Of a stretch of DNA of 64,000 bases, positions 8,130-17,576 are shown in pieces. Each line of letters starts with the position of its first letter. Within the stretch, counting starts at the first letter, position 1. The DNA comes from Kumtagia sp963820075. Lineage in GTDB: Bacteria > Pseudomonadota > Alphaproteobacteria > Rhizobiales > Rhizobiaceae. The position numbers and the translations under genes were made by a program. A model generated the notes under the pieces. That model did not search any database and was not told the origin of the DNA. It was given only the letters and a program-made list of their open reading frames with translations. The stretch spans positions 62,001-126,000 of the forward strand of contig CAWFYS010000012.1 in assembly GCA_963820075.1 (NCBI GenBank), given 5' to 3'.

Positions 8130-9338
8130 CTACACCCGCTCGATGATCGTGGCGGTGCCCATGCCGGCGCCGATGCACAGCGTCACCAGCGCGGTGTTGA
8201 GATCGCGGCGCTCAAGTTCGTCCAGCACGGTGCCGAAGATCATCGCGCCGGTGGCGCCGAGCGGATGGCCCATGGCAATGGCGCCGCCATTGACGTTGAT
8301 CCTGTCGTGGTCGATCTCGAAGGCCTGCATGTAGCGCAGCACGACCGAAGCGAAGGCCTCGTTCAACTCGAACAGGTCGATGTCCTTGAGCTTCATCTTC
8401 GCCCGGCCGAGCAGCTTTTCGGTCACGTCGACAGGCCCGGTGAGCATGATCGCCGGCTCCGAGCCGATATTGGCGAAGGCCTTTATGCGCGCCCGCGGCT
8501 TGAGGCCCATCGCCTTGCCGGCCTTCTTCGAGCCAAGCAGGACGGCGGCGGCGCCGTCCACTATGCCGGAGGAATTACCGGCGTGGTGAACGTGGGTGAT
8601 CTCCTCCAGTTCCGGATAGCGCTGTACGGCAACGGCGTCGAAGCCGCCCATTTCGCCGGGCATCACGAAGGACGGGTTGAGCGCGGCAAGCGACTGCATG
8701 TCGGTGGAAGGCCGCATATGCTCGTCATGGTCCAGAATCGTCAGCCCGTTCTGGTCCCTGATCGCAATGACGGAGTTCCTGAAGTAGCCCTTCTCCCAGG
8801 CAAGTGCTGCGCGCTTCTGGCTCTCGACGGCATAGGCGTCAACATCGTCGCGCGAAAAGCCGTATTTGGTGGCGATCAGGTCCGCCGAGATGCCCTGCGG
8901 CACGAACCAGCCCGGCAGCCCGACGGACGGGTCCATGAACCATGCGCCGCCCGACATCCCCATGCCGACACGCGACATCAATTCCACCCCGCCGGCGATC
9001 ACGATCTCGTCGGCGCCCTGCGCGATCTTGGCGGCGCCGAAATTCACGGCGTCCAGCCCGGAGGCGCAAAAGCGGGAAATCTGCATGCCCGGCGCCCTCA
9101 TGTCGTAGCCGGCCTCGAAGGCGGCCGAACGCGGGATCACCGAGCCGGCTTCGCCGACCGGATCGACGCAGCCGAAGATGATGTCGTCGACCTGGCCCGT
9201 GTCGAGACCGTTGCGGTCGCGCACCGCCTCCAGCACCTTCGCGCCGAGGCGCACCGCCGGCACCTCGTGCAGCGAACCGTCCTTCTTGCCGCGACCGCGC
9301 GGCGTGCGCACGGCGTCATAGACATAAGCTTCGGCCAT
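8130..9338 (-). CDS. fadA: Acetyl-CoA C-acyltransferase (thiolase)
   Basis: A 402-residue thiolase carrying out the last, thiolytic step of beta-oxidation. The acyl-accepting Cys is C91 in SRFCASGLDAVN, the catalytic His is in NVNGGAIAMGHPLGATGAM, and the second Cys is in LCIGAGMG near the C-terminus. The ATG at 9338 follows a strong AAGGAG site 6 bases away, so the upstream in-frame ATG (9359) is not used. It lies between the dehydrogenase genes and the fadJ-type gene on the same strand and forms the complex with the latter. Confidence 0.95.
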   Translation of the reverse strand: MAEAYVYDAVRTPRGRGKKDGSLHEVPAVRLGAKVLEAVRDRNGLDTGQVDDIIFGCVDPVGEAGSVIPRSAAFEAGYDMRAPGMQISRFCASGLDAVNFGAAKIAQGADEIVIAGGVELMSRVGMGMSGGAWFMDPSVGLPGWFVPQGISADLIATKYGFSRDDVDAYAVESQKRAALAWEKGYFRNSVIAIRDQNGLTILDHDEHMRPSTDMQSLAALNPSFVMPGEMGGFDAVAVQRYPELEEITHVHHAGNSSGIVDGAAAVLLGSKKAGKAMGLKPRARIKAFANIGSEPAIMLTGPVDVTEKLLGRAKMKLKDIDLFELNEAFASVVLRYMQAFEIDHDRINVNGGAIAMGHPLGATGAMIFGTVLDELERRDLNTALVTLCIGAGMGTATIIERV

Positions 9339-9418
9339 TTCTTGCTCCTTGGATCTCAAATCCGGCGGGCCATCGCCCTCCGGGCAAATGCGGCAGCCTT
9401 AACGGCGCCGCGCTATTC

Positions 9419-10591
9419 TCACAGGCTCCTGGCGATCAGAAGTTTCATGATCTCGTTGGTGCCGCCATAGATGCGCTGGACGCGGGCGTCGCGGAACATC
9501 CGGGCGATCGGATACTCGTTCATGTAGCCATAGCCGCCGAAGAGCTGCAGGCACTCGTCGACGGCCTTGCACTGCAGGTCGCTCAGCCAGTATTTCGCCA
9601 TCGACGCGGTGGCCGGGTCGAGCCCGCCGTCGATATGGCGGGCAACGCAGTCGTTGTAGAACACCCTGCCTATCGTCGCTTCAGTCTTCAATTCGGCCAG
9701 CTTGAACTGCGTATTCTGAAACTCGATGATCGGCTGCCCGAACGCCTTGCGCTCCTTGACATAGTCGATCGTCACGGCGAGTGCACGCTCGATCATGGCG
9801 ACCGCCTGGCCGGCGATCAGCAGCCGCTCCTGCGGCAGTTGCTGCATGAGCTGGATGAAGCCTTGCCCTTGCTCGTGGCCGAGCAGATTGGCGGTCGGCA
9901 CGCGGACATCGTTGAAAAAGAGTTCGGACGTGTCGTTTGCCTTCAGGCCGATCTTGTCCAGGTTGCGGCCGCGCTCGAAGCCGTCGGCTCCGTCCGTCTC
10001 CACGACGATCAGCGACGTGCCCTTTGCCCCCTTGCCCGGGTCGGTCTTGGTAACGACGATGATCAGGTTGGCGTGCTGGCCATTGGTGATGAAGGTCTTG
10101 GAGCCGTTGATGCGATACTGGTTGCCGTCCTTTTCGGCGCGCGTCTTGACGCCCTGCAGGTCGGAGCCGGCGCCGGGCTCGGTCATGGCGATGGCGCCGA
10201 TCAGTTCGCCGGTCGCCAGTTTCGGCAGCCACTTCTTTCTCTGCTCCTCGGAGCCGTAATGGAGGATGTAAGGGGCAACGATGGCGTTGTGCAGGACGAT
10301 GCCGAAACCATCCACGCCGACATGGCTGATCGCTTCGATGATGGCGCTCTCATGCGCGTAGGTGCCGCCGGACCCGCCATACTGTTCCGGCATGGAAGCG
10401 CACAGCAGGCCCGCCGCGCCCGCTTTTTCCCAGGAGGCGCGGTCGACCATTTCGTTCTTCTCGAACTCGTCGTAGCGCGGCGCGATCTCTTCCGCCATGA
10501 AGCGGCGCGCCATGTCGTAGAGCATGCCGACATCCTCGGCCGCCCAGGCGGGCCTGGGCACGTTGAGGATGGTGGCCGGATCGGTTGCCAA
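9419..10591 (-). CDS. Acyl-CoA dehydrogenase (short/branched-chain type)
   Basis: A 390-residue FAD enzyme that introduces the 2,3-double bond into acyl-CoA. Signatures are AMTEPGAGSDLQGVKT (flavin/acyl site), TNGQHANLIIVVTKTD, QLFGGYGYMNEYPIARMFRD and the C-terminal RIYGGTNEIMKLLIARSL. The motif reads YGGT rather than YEGT, as in isovaleryl-CoA and long-chain dehydrogenases where the catalytic Glu lies elsewhere, so substrate may be branched or longer chain. It begins downstream of a repeat and hairpin that separate it from the second dehydrogenase gene. Confidence 0.93.
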   Translation of the reverse strand: MATDPATILNVPRPAWAAEDVGMLYDMARRFMAEEIAPRYDEFEKNEMVDRASWEKAGAAGLLCASMPEQYGGSGGTYAHESAIIEAISHVGVDGFGIVLHNAIVAPYILHYGSEEQRKKWLPKLATGELIGAIAMTEPGAGSDLQGVKTRAEKDGNQYRINGSKTFITNGQHANLIIVVTKTDPGKGAKGTSLIVVETDGADGFERGRNLDKIGLKANDTSELFFNDVRVPTANLLGHEQGQGFIQLMQQLPQERLLIAGQAVAMIERALAVTIDYVKERKAFGQPIIEFQNTQFKLAELKTEATIGRVFYNDCVARHIDGGLDPATASMAKYWLSDLQCKAVDECLQLFGGYGYMNEYPIARMFRDARVQRIYGGTNEIMKLLIARSL

Positions 10592-10629
10592 GAGCGTCTC
10601 CCGTCGCTTCTTCGCCTATTTCGTAACTC

Positions 10630-10727
10630 CAAGCAGACTTGCGTGGCTTCGCCTCGCCTGCCTGGTCTCTTTTTTGTCGCAGGTTTCTGTCGGAAAACCG
10701 CGACAGACTTTTCCGAAACCTGCTTAG
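10630..10727 (+). repeat. Dispersed double-palindrome element, copy 2
   Basis: Copy 2 of the ~100-bp element. It is the most diverged: the 5' TA is AA, and the spacer reads CCTCGCCTGCCTGGTCTC. It lies in the gap between the two acyl-CoA dehydrogenase genes. Confidence 0.85.
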
Positions 10728-10757
10728 CGACTCTGTTCAGGCCTGAACAGAGTCGCT
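10726..10757. terminator. 32-bp perfect palindrome after the second acyl-CoA dehydrogenase
   Basis: AGCGACTCTGTTCAGG is followed directly by its exact reverse complement CCTGAACAGAGTCGCT. It abuts repeat copy 2 and lies 13 bp beyond the stop of the gene at 10771-12567. There is no U-run, so it may stabilise or process the 3' end rather than act as a classic terminator. Confidence 0.5.
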
Positions 10758-10770
10758 GGTCAATACAGCC

Positions 10771-12567
10771 TCAGAATGCTTCCGCCGGCAGTGCCATCGT
10801 GGCGTCGGCGCCCGTCGATATGCGGGCGAGACGCAGCGCCGTCTCCGGCATGATGCGCTCCATGAAGTAGCGGCCGGTGACGACCTTGTTCTCGTAGAAG
10901 GAAGTAGCGCCGCCGGCCCCGTCGGCCAGTTTCGTCTGCGCGGCCTTGACCATCTGGCCCCACATGTAGCCGAGCGACACCAGGCCGAAGAGATGCAGGT
11001 AGTCGGTGGAGGCAGCCCCCGCATTGTCGGGGTTCGCCAGGCCGTTCTGCATCAGCCACATGGTCGCGGCCTGCAGGTCGTTGAGCCCCTTCTTCAGAGC
11101 CCTGGTGAACGGCGCCATCTTCTCGTCGGCGCGGTTCGCCTCGCAGAACTCGCCCACCTCGCGGAAGAAGGCCTGCACCGCCCGCCCGCCATTGGCGGCC
11201 AGCTTGCGGCCGACCAGGTCGAGCGCCTGGATGCCGTTGGCTCCCTCATAGATCATCGCGATGCGGGCATCGCGGACGAACTGGCTCATGCCGTGTTCTT
11301 CGATGTAGCCGTGGCCGCCGAACACCTGCTGCGCCATGACCGCATGCTCGAAACCCTTGTCGGTGAGCACGCCCTTGACGATCGGCGTCAACAGGCCGAG
11401 CGCGTCGTCCGCGTCCTGCCGGTCCTTGCCGTCGCCGGAACGATTGGCCACGTCGGAGCGGATCGCCGTCCACAGCGCCAGGGCGCGGCCGGCCTCGTTG
11501 AAGGCCTTCATCGTCATCAGGCTGCGGCGGATGTCGGGGTGGACGATGATCGGATCGGCCGGCTTGTCGGCCGCCTTCGGCCCGGAAAGCGAGCGGCCCT
11601 GCAGCCGCTCCTTCGCATAGGCGGCAGCACCCTGGTAGGCGGCCTCGCCGATCGCCAGGCCCTGCAGGCCGACGCCGAGACGGGCCTCGTTCATCATCAC
11701 GAACATCGCCTTCACCCCGGCGTTTTCCTCGCCGATAAGCCAGCCGGTCGCCTCGTCATAGTTCATGACGCAGGTCGAGTTGCCGTGGATGCCCATCTTC
11801 TCCTCGATGGAGCCGCAGGAGACGCCATTGCGCCTGCCGGGGTTGCCATCGGCGTCCGGAATGAACTTCGGCACGATGAACAGCGAGATGCCCTTCACGC
11901 CGGCCGGCGCGCCTTCGATGCGGGCCAGCACCAGATGCACGATGTTCTCGGCCATGTCGTGCTCGCCGGCCGAGATGAATATCTTCTGGCCGGATATCTT
12001 GTAGGAGCCGTCCGCCTGCGGGGCGGCCTTCGTGCGCAGCAGCCCAAGGTCGGTGCCGCAATGCGGCTCGGTTAGGTTCATCGTGCCGGTCCAGGCGCCC
12101 GAGACCATCTTCGGCAGATAGGCCTGCTTCTGCTCGTCCGAGCCGTGGACCAGGATCGCGGCGATCGCGCCCTGCGTCAGCCCGGGATACATCATCAGCG
12201 CCATGTTGGCGGAAACCAGATATTCGCCCACCGCCGAGTGGAGGCAGTAGGGAAGACCCTGCCCGCCAAACTCCGCAGGCACCGCCAGACCCATCCAGCC
12301 GCCTTCGCGATACTGTCCGTAGGCTTGCTTGAACCCCTTGGGCGTCGTCACCGAACCGTCGTCGAGGCGAACGCATCCCTCCATGTCACCTATGCGGTTC
12401 AGGGGCTGCATCACATTCTCGGCAAGCTTGGCCGCCTCTTCGAGTATCGCCTCCAGAACGTCGGCGGTCGCGTCGGAAAAGCCCGGCAGGTTGCTGAAGC
12501 GCTCATAGCCGAGCACCTCGTTGAGCACGAAAAGCGTGTCCTGAACCGGCGCCTTGTAGGTCGGCAT
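10771..12567 (-). CDS. Acyl-CoA dehydrogenase, large FadE-type
   Basis: A 598-residue acyl-CoA dehydrogenase of the long bacterial type with extra N- and C-terminal domains. An N-terminal cap (MPTYKAPVQDTLFVLNEVLG) precedes the core (MNLTEPHCGTDLGLLRTKA, GQKIFISAGEHDMAENIVHL, VFGGHGYIEEHGMSQFVRDA). IAMIYEGANGIQALDLVGRK carries the catalytic Glu of the YEGA/YEGT motif, and a helical C-terminal extension follows. The ATG at 12567 follows a GAGGAGGAAC site. A perfect 11+11-bp inverted repeat 75-100 bp upstream is the likely operator for the adjacent MerR regulator. Confidence 0.95.
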   Translation of the reverse strand: MPTYKAPVQDTLFVLNEVLGYERFSNLPGFSDATADVLEAILEEAAKLAENVMQPLNRIGDMEGCVRLDDGSVTTPKGFKQAYGQYREGGWMGLAVPAEFGGQGLPYCLHSAVGEYLVSANMALMMYPGLTQGAIAAILVHGSDEQKQAYLPKMVSGAWTGTMNLTEPHCGTDLGLLRTKAAPQADGSYKISGQKIFISAGEHDMAENIVHLVLARIEGAPAGVKGISLFIVPKFIPDADGNPGRRNGVSCGSIEEKMGIHGNSTCVMNYDEATGWLIGEENAGVKAMFVMMNEARLGVGLQGLAIGEAAYQGAAAYAKERLQGRSLSGPKAADKPADPIIVHPDIRRSLMTMKAFNEAGRALALWTAIRSDVANRSGDGKDRQDADDALGLLTPIVKGVLTDKGFEHAVMAQQVFGGHGYIEEHGMSQFVRDARIAMIYEGANGIQALDLVGRKLAANGGRAVQAFFREVGEFCEANRADEKMAPFTRALKKGLNDLQAATMWLMQNGLANPDNAGAASTDYLHLFGLVSLGYMWGQMVKAAQTKLADGAGGATSFYENKVVTGRYFMERIMPETALRLARISTGADATMALPAEAF

Positions 12568-12641
12568 TGTTCCTCCTCGTCGCGTGACAATCGGCCGGCC
12601 AGCGGGTCGAACCGGCATCGCAAATGACTGCATGCCTCCTT

Positions 12642-12667
12642 AATTGACGTTTGCGTAAACGTCAATT
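12642..12667. promoter_or_regulatory. Candidate MerR (LiuR-like) operator upstream of the acyl-CoA dehydrogenase
   Basis: Arms AATTGACGTTT and AAACGTCAATT are exact reverse complements separated by GCGT. The core ACGTTTGCGTAA closely matches TTACGTTTACGTAA at 13377. ACGT-centred dyads of this kind are known sites of MerR-family fatty-acid/branched-chain catabolic regulators such as LiuR. Confidence 0.65.
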
Positions 12668-12706
12668 GCGTGCATTGCATTTCCTGATCAATTTTGCCGC
12701 GCGAGG

Positions 12707-12747
12707 CACCATGGGCGGCGGACCGGTCAGGTCCGCCGCCCATGGTG
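12707..12747. terminator. Strong 18-bp-stem hairpin downstream of the MerR gene
   Basis: CACCATGGGCGGCGGACC pairs perfectly with GGTCCGCCGCCCATGGTG around a 5-base loop (GGTCA). It starts about 39 bp after the MerR stop and would separate the regulator transcript from the dehydrogenase promoter. No U-run follows. Confidence 0.55.
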
Positions 12748-12785
12748 TGCACAGGGTCCGGTGCGCGACGAGGCGCCGCCCGTAC

Positions 12786-13253
12786 TCAGGCGTTGGCGGC
12801 GGCGACGGAACGCTCGGCAAGCATGCGCCGGACCGCCGCCATCAGCCTGGTCAGTTCGTCCATAGCGTCGTCGACCGCCGCGCGCTGCTTCAGCAGGCGG
12901 CCGAACTGCCTTTCGGATTTTTCCAGCGCCATCCGCAACTGCTTGGCGTTCGAGCCCGCCGGATCATAGAGGTCCATCATCTGCTTGACGTCGCGCAGCG
13001 AGAAGCCGACCTTGCGGCCGAGCAGGATAAGCTTCAGCCTGGCGCGGTCACGCCGGGTGTAAAGGCGATTGCTGCCGTCGCGTATGGGGCTGAGCAGGCC
13101 CTTGTCCTCGTAGAAGCGCAGCGTGCGCAGTGTCACGCCGAACATCCTGGCCATGTCGCCAATCTTGATGGTTGTCTCCTCGGCATCCTCCGCCTCGACA
13201 GCAATTTCCGAGCCTGCGCCGGCGTATCCGCCGATCAACACTGGTTTCATCAT
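12786..13253 (-). CDS. MerR-family transcriptional regulator of the beta-oxidation cluster
   Basis: About 155 residues. The winged-helix MerR domain follows a 25-residue N-terminal extension: IKIGDMARMFGVTLRTLRFYE, then DKGLLSPIRDGSNRLYTRRD. A helical dimerisation region (ALEKSERQFGRLLKQRAAVDD) ends the protein. No Cys metal-binding cluster is seen, so an acyl-CoA type ligand is more likely than metal. Two tandem ATGs (13253, 13250) follow AAGGG; the second has the better spacing. Its own upstream region and that of the neighbouring dehydrogenase carry similar ACGT dyads, consistent with control of fatty-acid or branched-chain catabolism. Confidence 0.88.
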   Translation of the reverse strand: MMKPVLIGGYAGAGSEIAVEAEDAEETTIKIGDMARMFGVTLRTLRFYEDKGLLSPIRDGSNRLYTRRDRARLKLILLGRKVGFSLRDVKQMMDLYDPAGSNAKQLRMALEKSERQFGRLLKQRAAVDDAMDELTRLMAAVRRMLAERSVAAANA

Positions 13254-13376
13254 TTCCCTTATGTTTCCACAGTTCGACATGGCGGTCCGGACCACATGCT
13301 CATTTCAGAGCCATTTGTTGGGGTCGCGGTTCCGCGCGGTTGGAGCCGACGCAATGCGCAGACGCACTGCTTCCTC

Positions 13377-13390
13377 TTACGTTTACGTAA
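13377..13390. promoter_or_regulatory. Candidate autoregulatory MerR operator
   Basis: TTACGT-TT-ACGTAA dyad, 124-137 bp upstream of the MerR start. It shares the core ACGTTT(A/G)CGTAA with the site at 12642. Confidence 0.55.
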
Positions 13391-13710
13391 TTGGGGCCGG
13401 GTATAGTGGCCCTTCCTTTGCGTCGCAATCGTCTGGAGGTTGAATTTCCCGTGATCGCCGAGCCTCACGGCATCCGCGCCGATCCCAATCCAGTTCCCCA
13501 AAAATTAATTTTGGTTAACACCTTGTTTACCACGCCGGGTGAATTGTGCGCATGTCGGCGTTCGTGATCATCCTGTAATGAATTCTTCACGGTTCTGAGG
13601 CGGCAGGTCGTTGGAGAGACTGCTTTCCATCCTTGCGGACATCGAGCGCGTCCGGCCCCGACCATTTGGGAGAATGCTGGCACGGCCAGCGCAGGCGGAT
13701 AGGCGTTTCG

Positions 13711-16700
13711 ATGAACAGCAAGCGGTCGTATCTCGACACCTTGAACGCAGGCCGGCAGCGCAGGGAAGGCAGCACGCCTCGAGCAGATCACGCAATCGCT
13801 TCAAAACCTGGAAAGCCGGCTTGGCCGCACTCGCGAGGCGGCGGGCGATTTTCGCCGCGACCGCCGGGAAACCGGCGGTCGCCATGCCGCGACCGCCGAT
13901 GCCGGCCACGCGCCGCCTGAGCGCGAGGCGTGGCCCTCATCGGCACAGGATCGGCAGGCGCGCGAAACTGGTCCGGACTCCGCCCGTCATTCGTTTTCCC
14001 GCGATTTCGACCGGGCAATCGACCAGGAAGAAGGCATCGCCTCCGCCGGCCGCATCGCCGGCGAGCTCAAGACCCTGCACGAGGACCTTCGCCGGCAGGC
14101 AGCCTCGAACACGCAAGGCGAATTCGAGGCCCTTCGCGGCCAGCTCGGCCGGATGCTCGCTTCGAACCTGGATACCGTGGCACCCGGATCCGACCATGCC
14201 GCCGAGACGGACAGAATTTCGCGGGCAATGCATGACCTGTCGGATCGCGCCGACGACAAGAGTGTGAACGCGCTGCGGACCGAAATCGAGCATCTTCGCA
14301 ACGCGCTCGACACGCTCGCGCGCGAGGATACCGTGCGCTCGTTCGATCGCCGGCTGGACGATCTCGACCGCCGCTGGAGCGCGCCGGAGAACCGGATCGA
14401 CAAGCGGCCCGGCCAGCACGACCGGGAAATATCGGCGCTAGCCGATCGGCTTCAGGCGATAAGCGACGCGGTGAGCACCCTGCCCCAGACGCTTTCGATG
14501 CAGTCGCTGGAAGAGAGGGTGCGCGCGCTGGCCGTCGCCGTGGAGCATTTCGTGCGCCAGCACGAACGCCAGACACCGGAAATGTTCGGCCTCATCGAGG
14601 AACGCCTGGACGAGATCGCGCACGCCATCGTTGCCTCGACGGCGGTCGCGAAGTCACCTCTTGCCAACCTGGAGCCGTTTCACCGCATCGAGGCCCGGAT
14701 TTCAGCGCTCGCGCGCCAGATCGACGAAGTCGCCCAGGACCGGCCGTCGGTCGAAATCATCGACAGACTCAAGGTGCTTTCGCAGCGGGTTGACGGTCTG
14801 GCCGCGCAGGGGACGTTTCCGGAAATGGCGATGGAGCGTTTGTCGCGGCAGGTCCTGGCGATCGCCGAGAAAATCGACAGGGCTCCGGCCGACGCCGAAC
14901 GCAAGGCATTGCTGGCCGGAATCGACCAGCGCTTCGAAATTCTGGCGGGCATGATCGAGCGCCGCCAAGCCGATGCCATGGAGCACGGCAGCATCATGTT
15001 CCGCGATCTCGAACGGAGGCTGGACGAAGTCGCCGATCGCATCGGCTTCGGGACCGCCCAGGCGCTTGACGTGACACACGTCATGGGTTCCATCGACGCG
15101 CATTTCGCCGATCTGGCAAGCCGGATTGCCGACGCATCCTCAAAAGACGGCGGCGAAGCCATTCGCGGCCTGGAGACCCGGCTCGAAAGCATTTCCGCCC
15201 GCATCGACGCCAACGCCGCTAAACTCGCCGGCGTCGATCCGGATTTGATCCGCAGCCTGGAAAGCCAGGTCGCGGTTCTCTCCAGCCATCTCGGCAGGCC
15301 GTCCGCGCCCTTGCCGGAACTCGAGGACATCGGCCCGCGCCTCGGCGAACTGGAACGCGCCATCGCCGAAAACCGCGACTCCATCCTGCAGGCCGCCCGG
15401 CAGGCGGCGGAGAACGCCATGCTCGGCTTCGACGGTTCGCGGACACACACCGTCGTGGTCGCCGAGCTTGCGCAGGATCTCAAGGCGCTGGAAGCCTTGG
15501 CCCGGCGCTCCGACGAACGCAATACCAGGACGTTCAAGGCGATCCACGACACATTGATCAGAATCGTCGACCAGCTCGGCCTGCTGGATGCCGCGGAGCC
15601 TTCGACAGCCTCCGCCGGATGGATGGGGGAACGCAGCAGCACCTCGTCTTCGCCGGCCGATCGCGACGAAGGCTCTGACAAGGAACCCCGGTCGAAATCG
15701 ATCCTCAGCGGTCTGTCCCGCGGCGTCGCCGGCAAGGAGCCTGGGTCGGGCGCCGGCAAGGCTCGGGCGCAACCCGCGCGTTTCACCGATCAGGAGGTGG
15801 AATCCGCTCTCGAAGAGCCGCTTGGTCCCGGGATCGCCAACCAGCCCCTGGAGCCGGGCTCCGGAGCCCCCGACCTCAACGCCATCATGCGGCGGGTGCG
15901 CGACGAACGCGGGCATGCGGCGCGGACCGACGAGAGCGAAACGTCACAGGCCGACTTCATCGCCGCCGCCCGGCGCGCGGCGCAGGCCGCGGCCGCCGAC
16001 GTCGGGATGACAAGGCGCGACGAGGGCGCGCCGCAAGCATCGCGCGGCGTCGGGATCGGCGTCTTCAGACGGCGCCGCGCGCCGATCCTGATGGCCGCGA
16101 CCGCGATCTCGATCGTGTTCGCTGGTCTGCAACTCGGCGAAGCCTACCTTGGCGCGGGCGACGAAACGGCGGCGGTCGACACGTCCATCACCGCCGCCGG
16201 GGAGCTGCCGCGAACAGCACAAATCGGTGCGCCCCTTCCTTTCCACAGCGACCCGCGAATTGCCGAAGCGGGAGAGTTCGACGACTACGCGCCGGAAGCG
16301 CGCAATCGATCGCTCCGCAACAGCCGAACCGTCCGCAATGCTGACCGAACCGTCCGGAACGAGCGAAGCCGCGCCGCCCGAAGGGTGGATGCACACGAGC
16401 CAGACCTTTCCCGGCGAACCGGCTGCCATACGCGGCGCGCCGCCCGGGCCGCAGGACACAGCTCCCGGCAGCGGCGCCGCCGGCCACCATGACCGCGGCC
16501 GGCCAGCCGTCCGCGCCCGTCGGCCAAGGCGGCCGTCACAGCCGTCAGCGTTCCCGCCGATGCCGGACCGGCCGCCTTGCGCGAAGCCGCGGAAGCCGGG
16601 GACACCAAGGCGCTGTTCGAGCTCGGCTCCCGCTATGCCGATGGACGCGGCGTCAAGCAGGATATGGGTCAGGCATCGGTCTGGTACGGGAAGTCGGCGG

Positions 16701-17395
16701 AGCTTGGCTTCGCCCCGGCGCAGTACCGCATCGGCAACCTCTACGAGAAAGCCCTCGGCGTCGAGCGCGACATCACCAGGGCCAAGACCTGGTATCAACT
16801 GGCGGCCGAGCAGGGCAATGCCAGCGCGATGCACAATCTGGCGGTGCTCCACGCCATGGGCGCCGATGGCACGCCGGACAACCAGTCGGCGGCGCGTTGG
16901 TTCAGAAGTGCCGCCGACCTCGGGGTCAAGGACAGCCAGTTCAACCTCGGCATCCTCGCCGCCAAGGGCGTCGGCATGCCGCGAAGCCTCGAGGAATCCT
17001 ACAAATGGTTCGCCTTGGCCGCCAAGTCCGGCGACAGCGACGCCGCGTCCAAACGCGACGAAATCGCCAACGCGCTCACGCCCGACCAGTTGATGCAGGC
17101 GAAAGCCGCTGTCGAACTCTGGAAATCGGCGCCCGTCGATCCGGAAGCCAATTCGGTCGAAATTCCCGAATCCTGGCAAGTGGACGACGGCGCAACGGCC
17201 GGAATCGACATGAAGAAGGCGGTCGGCAACATCCAGCGGATCCTCAACAAGAACGGCTACGACGCCGGCGGCGCCGACGGCGTGATGGGCGAAATGACCA
17301 AGTCCGCGATCATGGCGTTCCAGAGGGACAACGACATGACGCCAAATGGACTTGTCGATGAAAAGCTGGTGCGGGCGCTTCTGGACAGGAAATGA
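13711..17395 (+). pseudogene. podJ: PodJ-like polarity protein (coiled coil - TM - Sel1 repeats - peptidoglycan-binding), frameshifted
   Basis: Three frames together encode one long protein. ATG 13711 gives MNSKRSYLDTLNAGRQRR. The reading moves to the next frame near 13775 (LEQITQSLQNLESRLGRTRE) and stays open to 16492 as a ~700-residue coiled-coil region, then a membrane segment (APILMAATAISIVFAGLQLG, about 16080-16140). Coding sense passes through another frame at about 16300-16500 and returns (SVPADAGPAALREAAEAGD). After that come Sel1 repeats (ALFELGSRYADGRG, APAQYRIGNLYEKALG, ASAMHNLAVLHAMGA, SQFNLGILAAKG) and a C-terminal PG_binding_1 domain (AVGNIQRILNKNGYDAGG). This is the architecture of PodJ, an inner-membrane polar organiser. 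Whether the frameshifts are real or sequencing errors is undecided. Confidence 0.75.
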
Positions 17396-17576
17396 CAAGT
17401 CGGATTCGCAACGGCGCCGGTCGCATTCTCGCGCGAATGTAACTTATTGAGATAATTTTTGTTTCCGGCTCTCGGCGAAGTTTGACTTCGCCGCATTGTC
17501 GGCGCATGAGCCTTTTACATCATAAGGGTGCTTCGGCACATTTTTGCAGTTGCGCTATTGTAGTCGAGTTTGACGG

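Noticed and set aside
5708..8146. 812-codon open frame antisense to the fadJ-type gene
   Set aside because: His/Arg/Leu-rich shadow of a well-supported enzyme; no family resemblance.
13495..13530. CtrA-like site upstream of podJ (TTAA and TTAAC half-sites)
   Set aside because: Spacing is N6, not the N7 of functional CtrA boxes.
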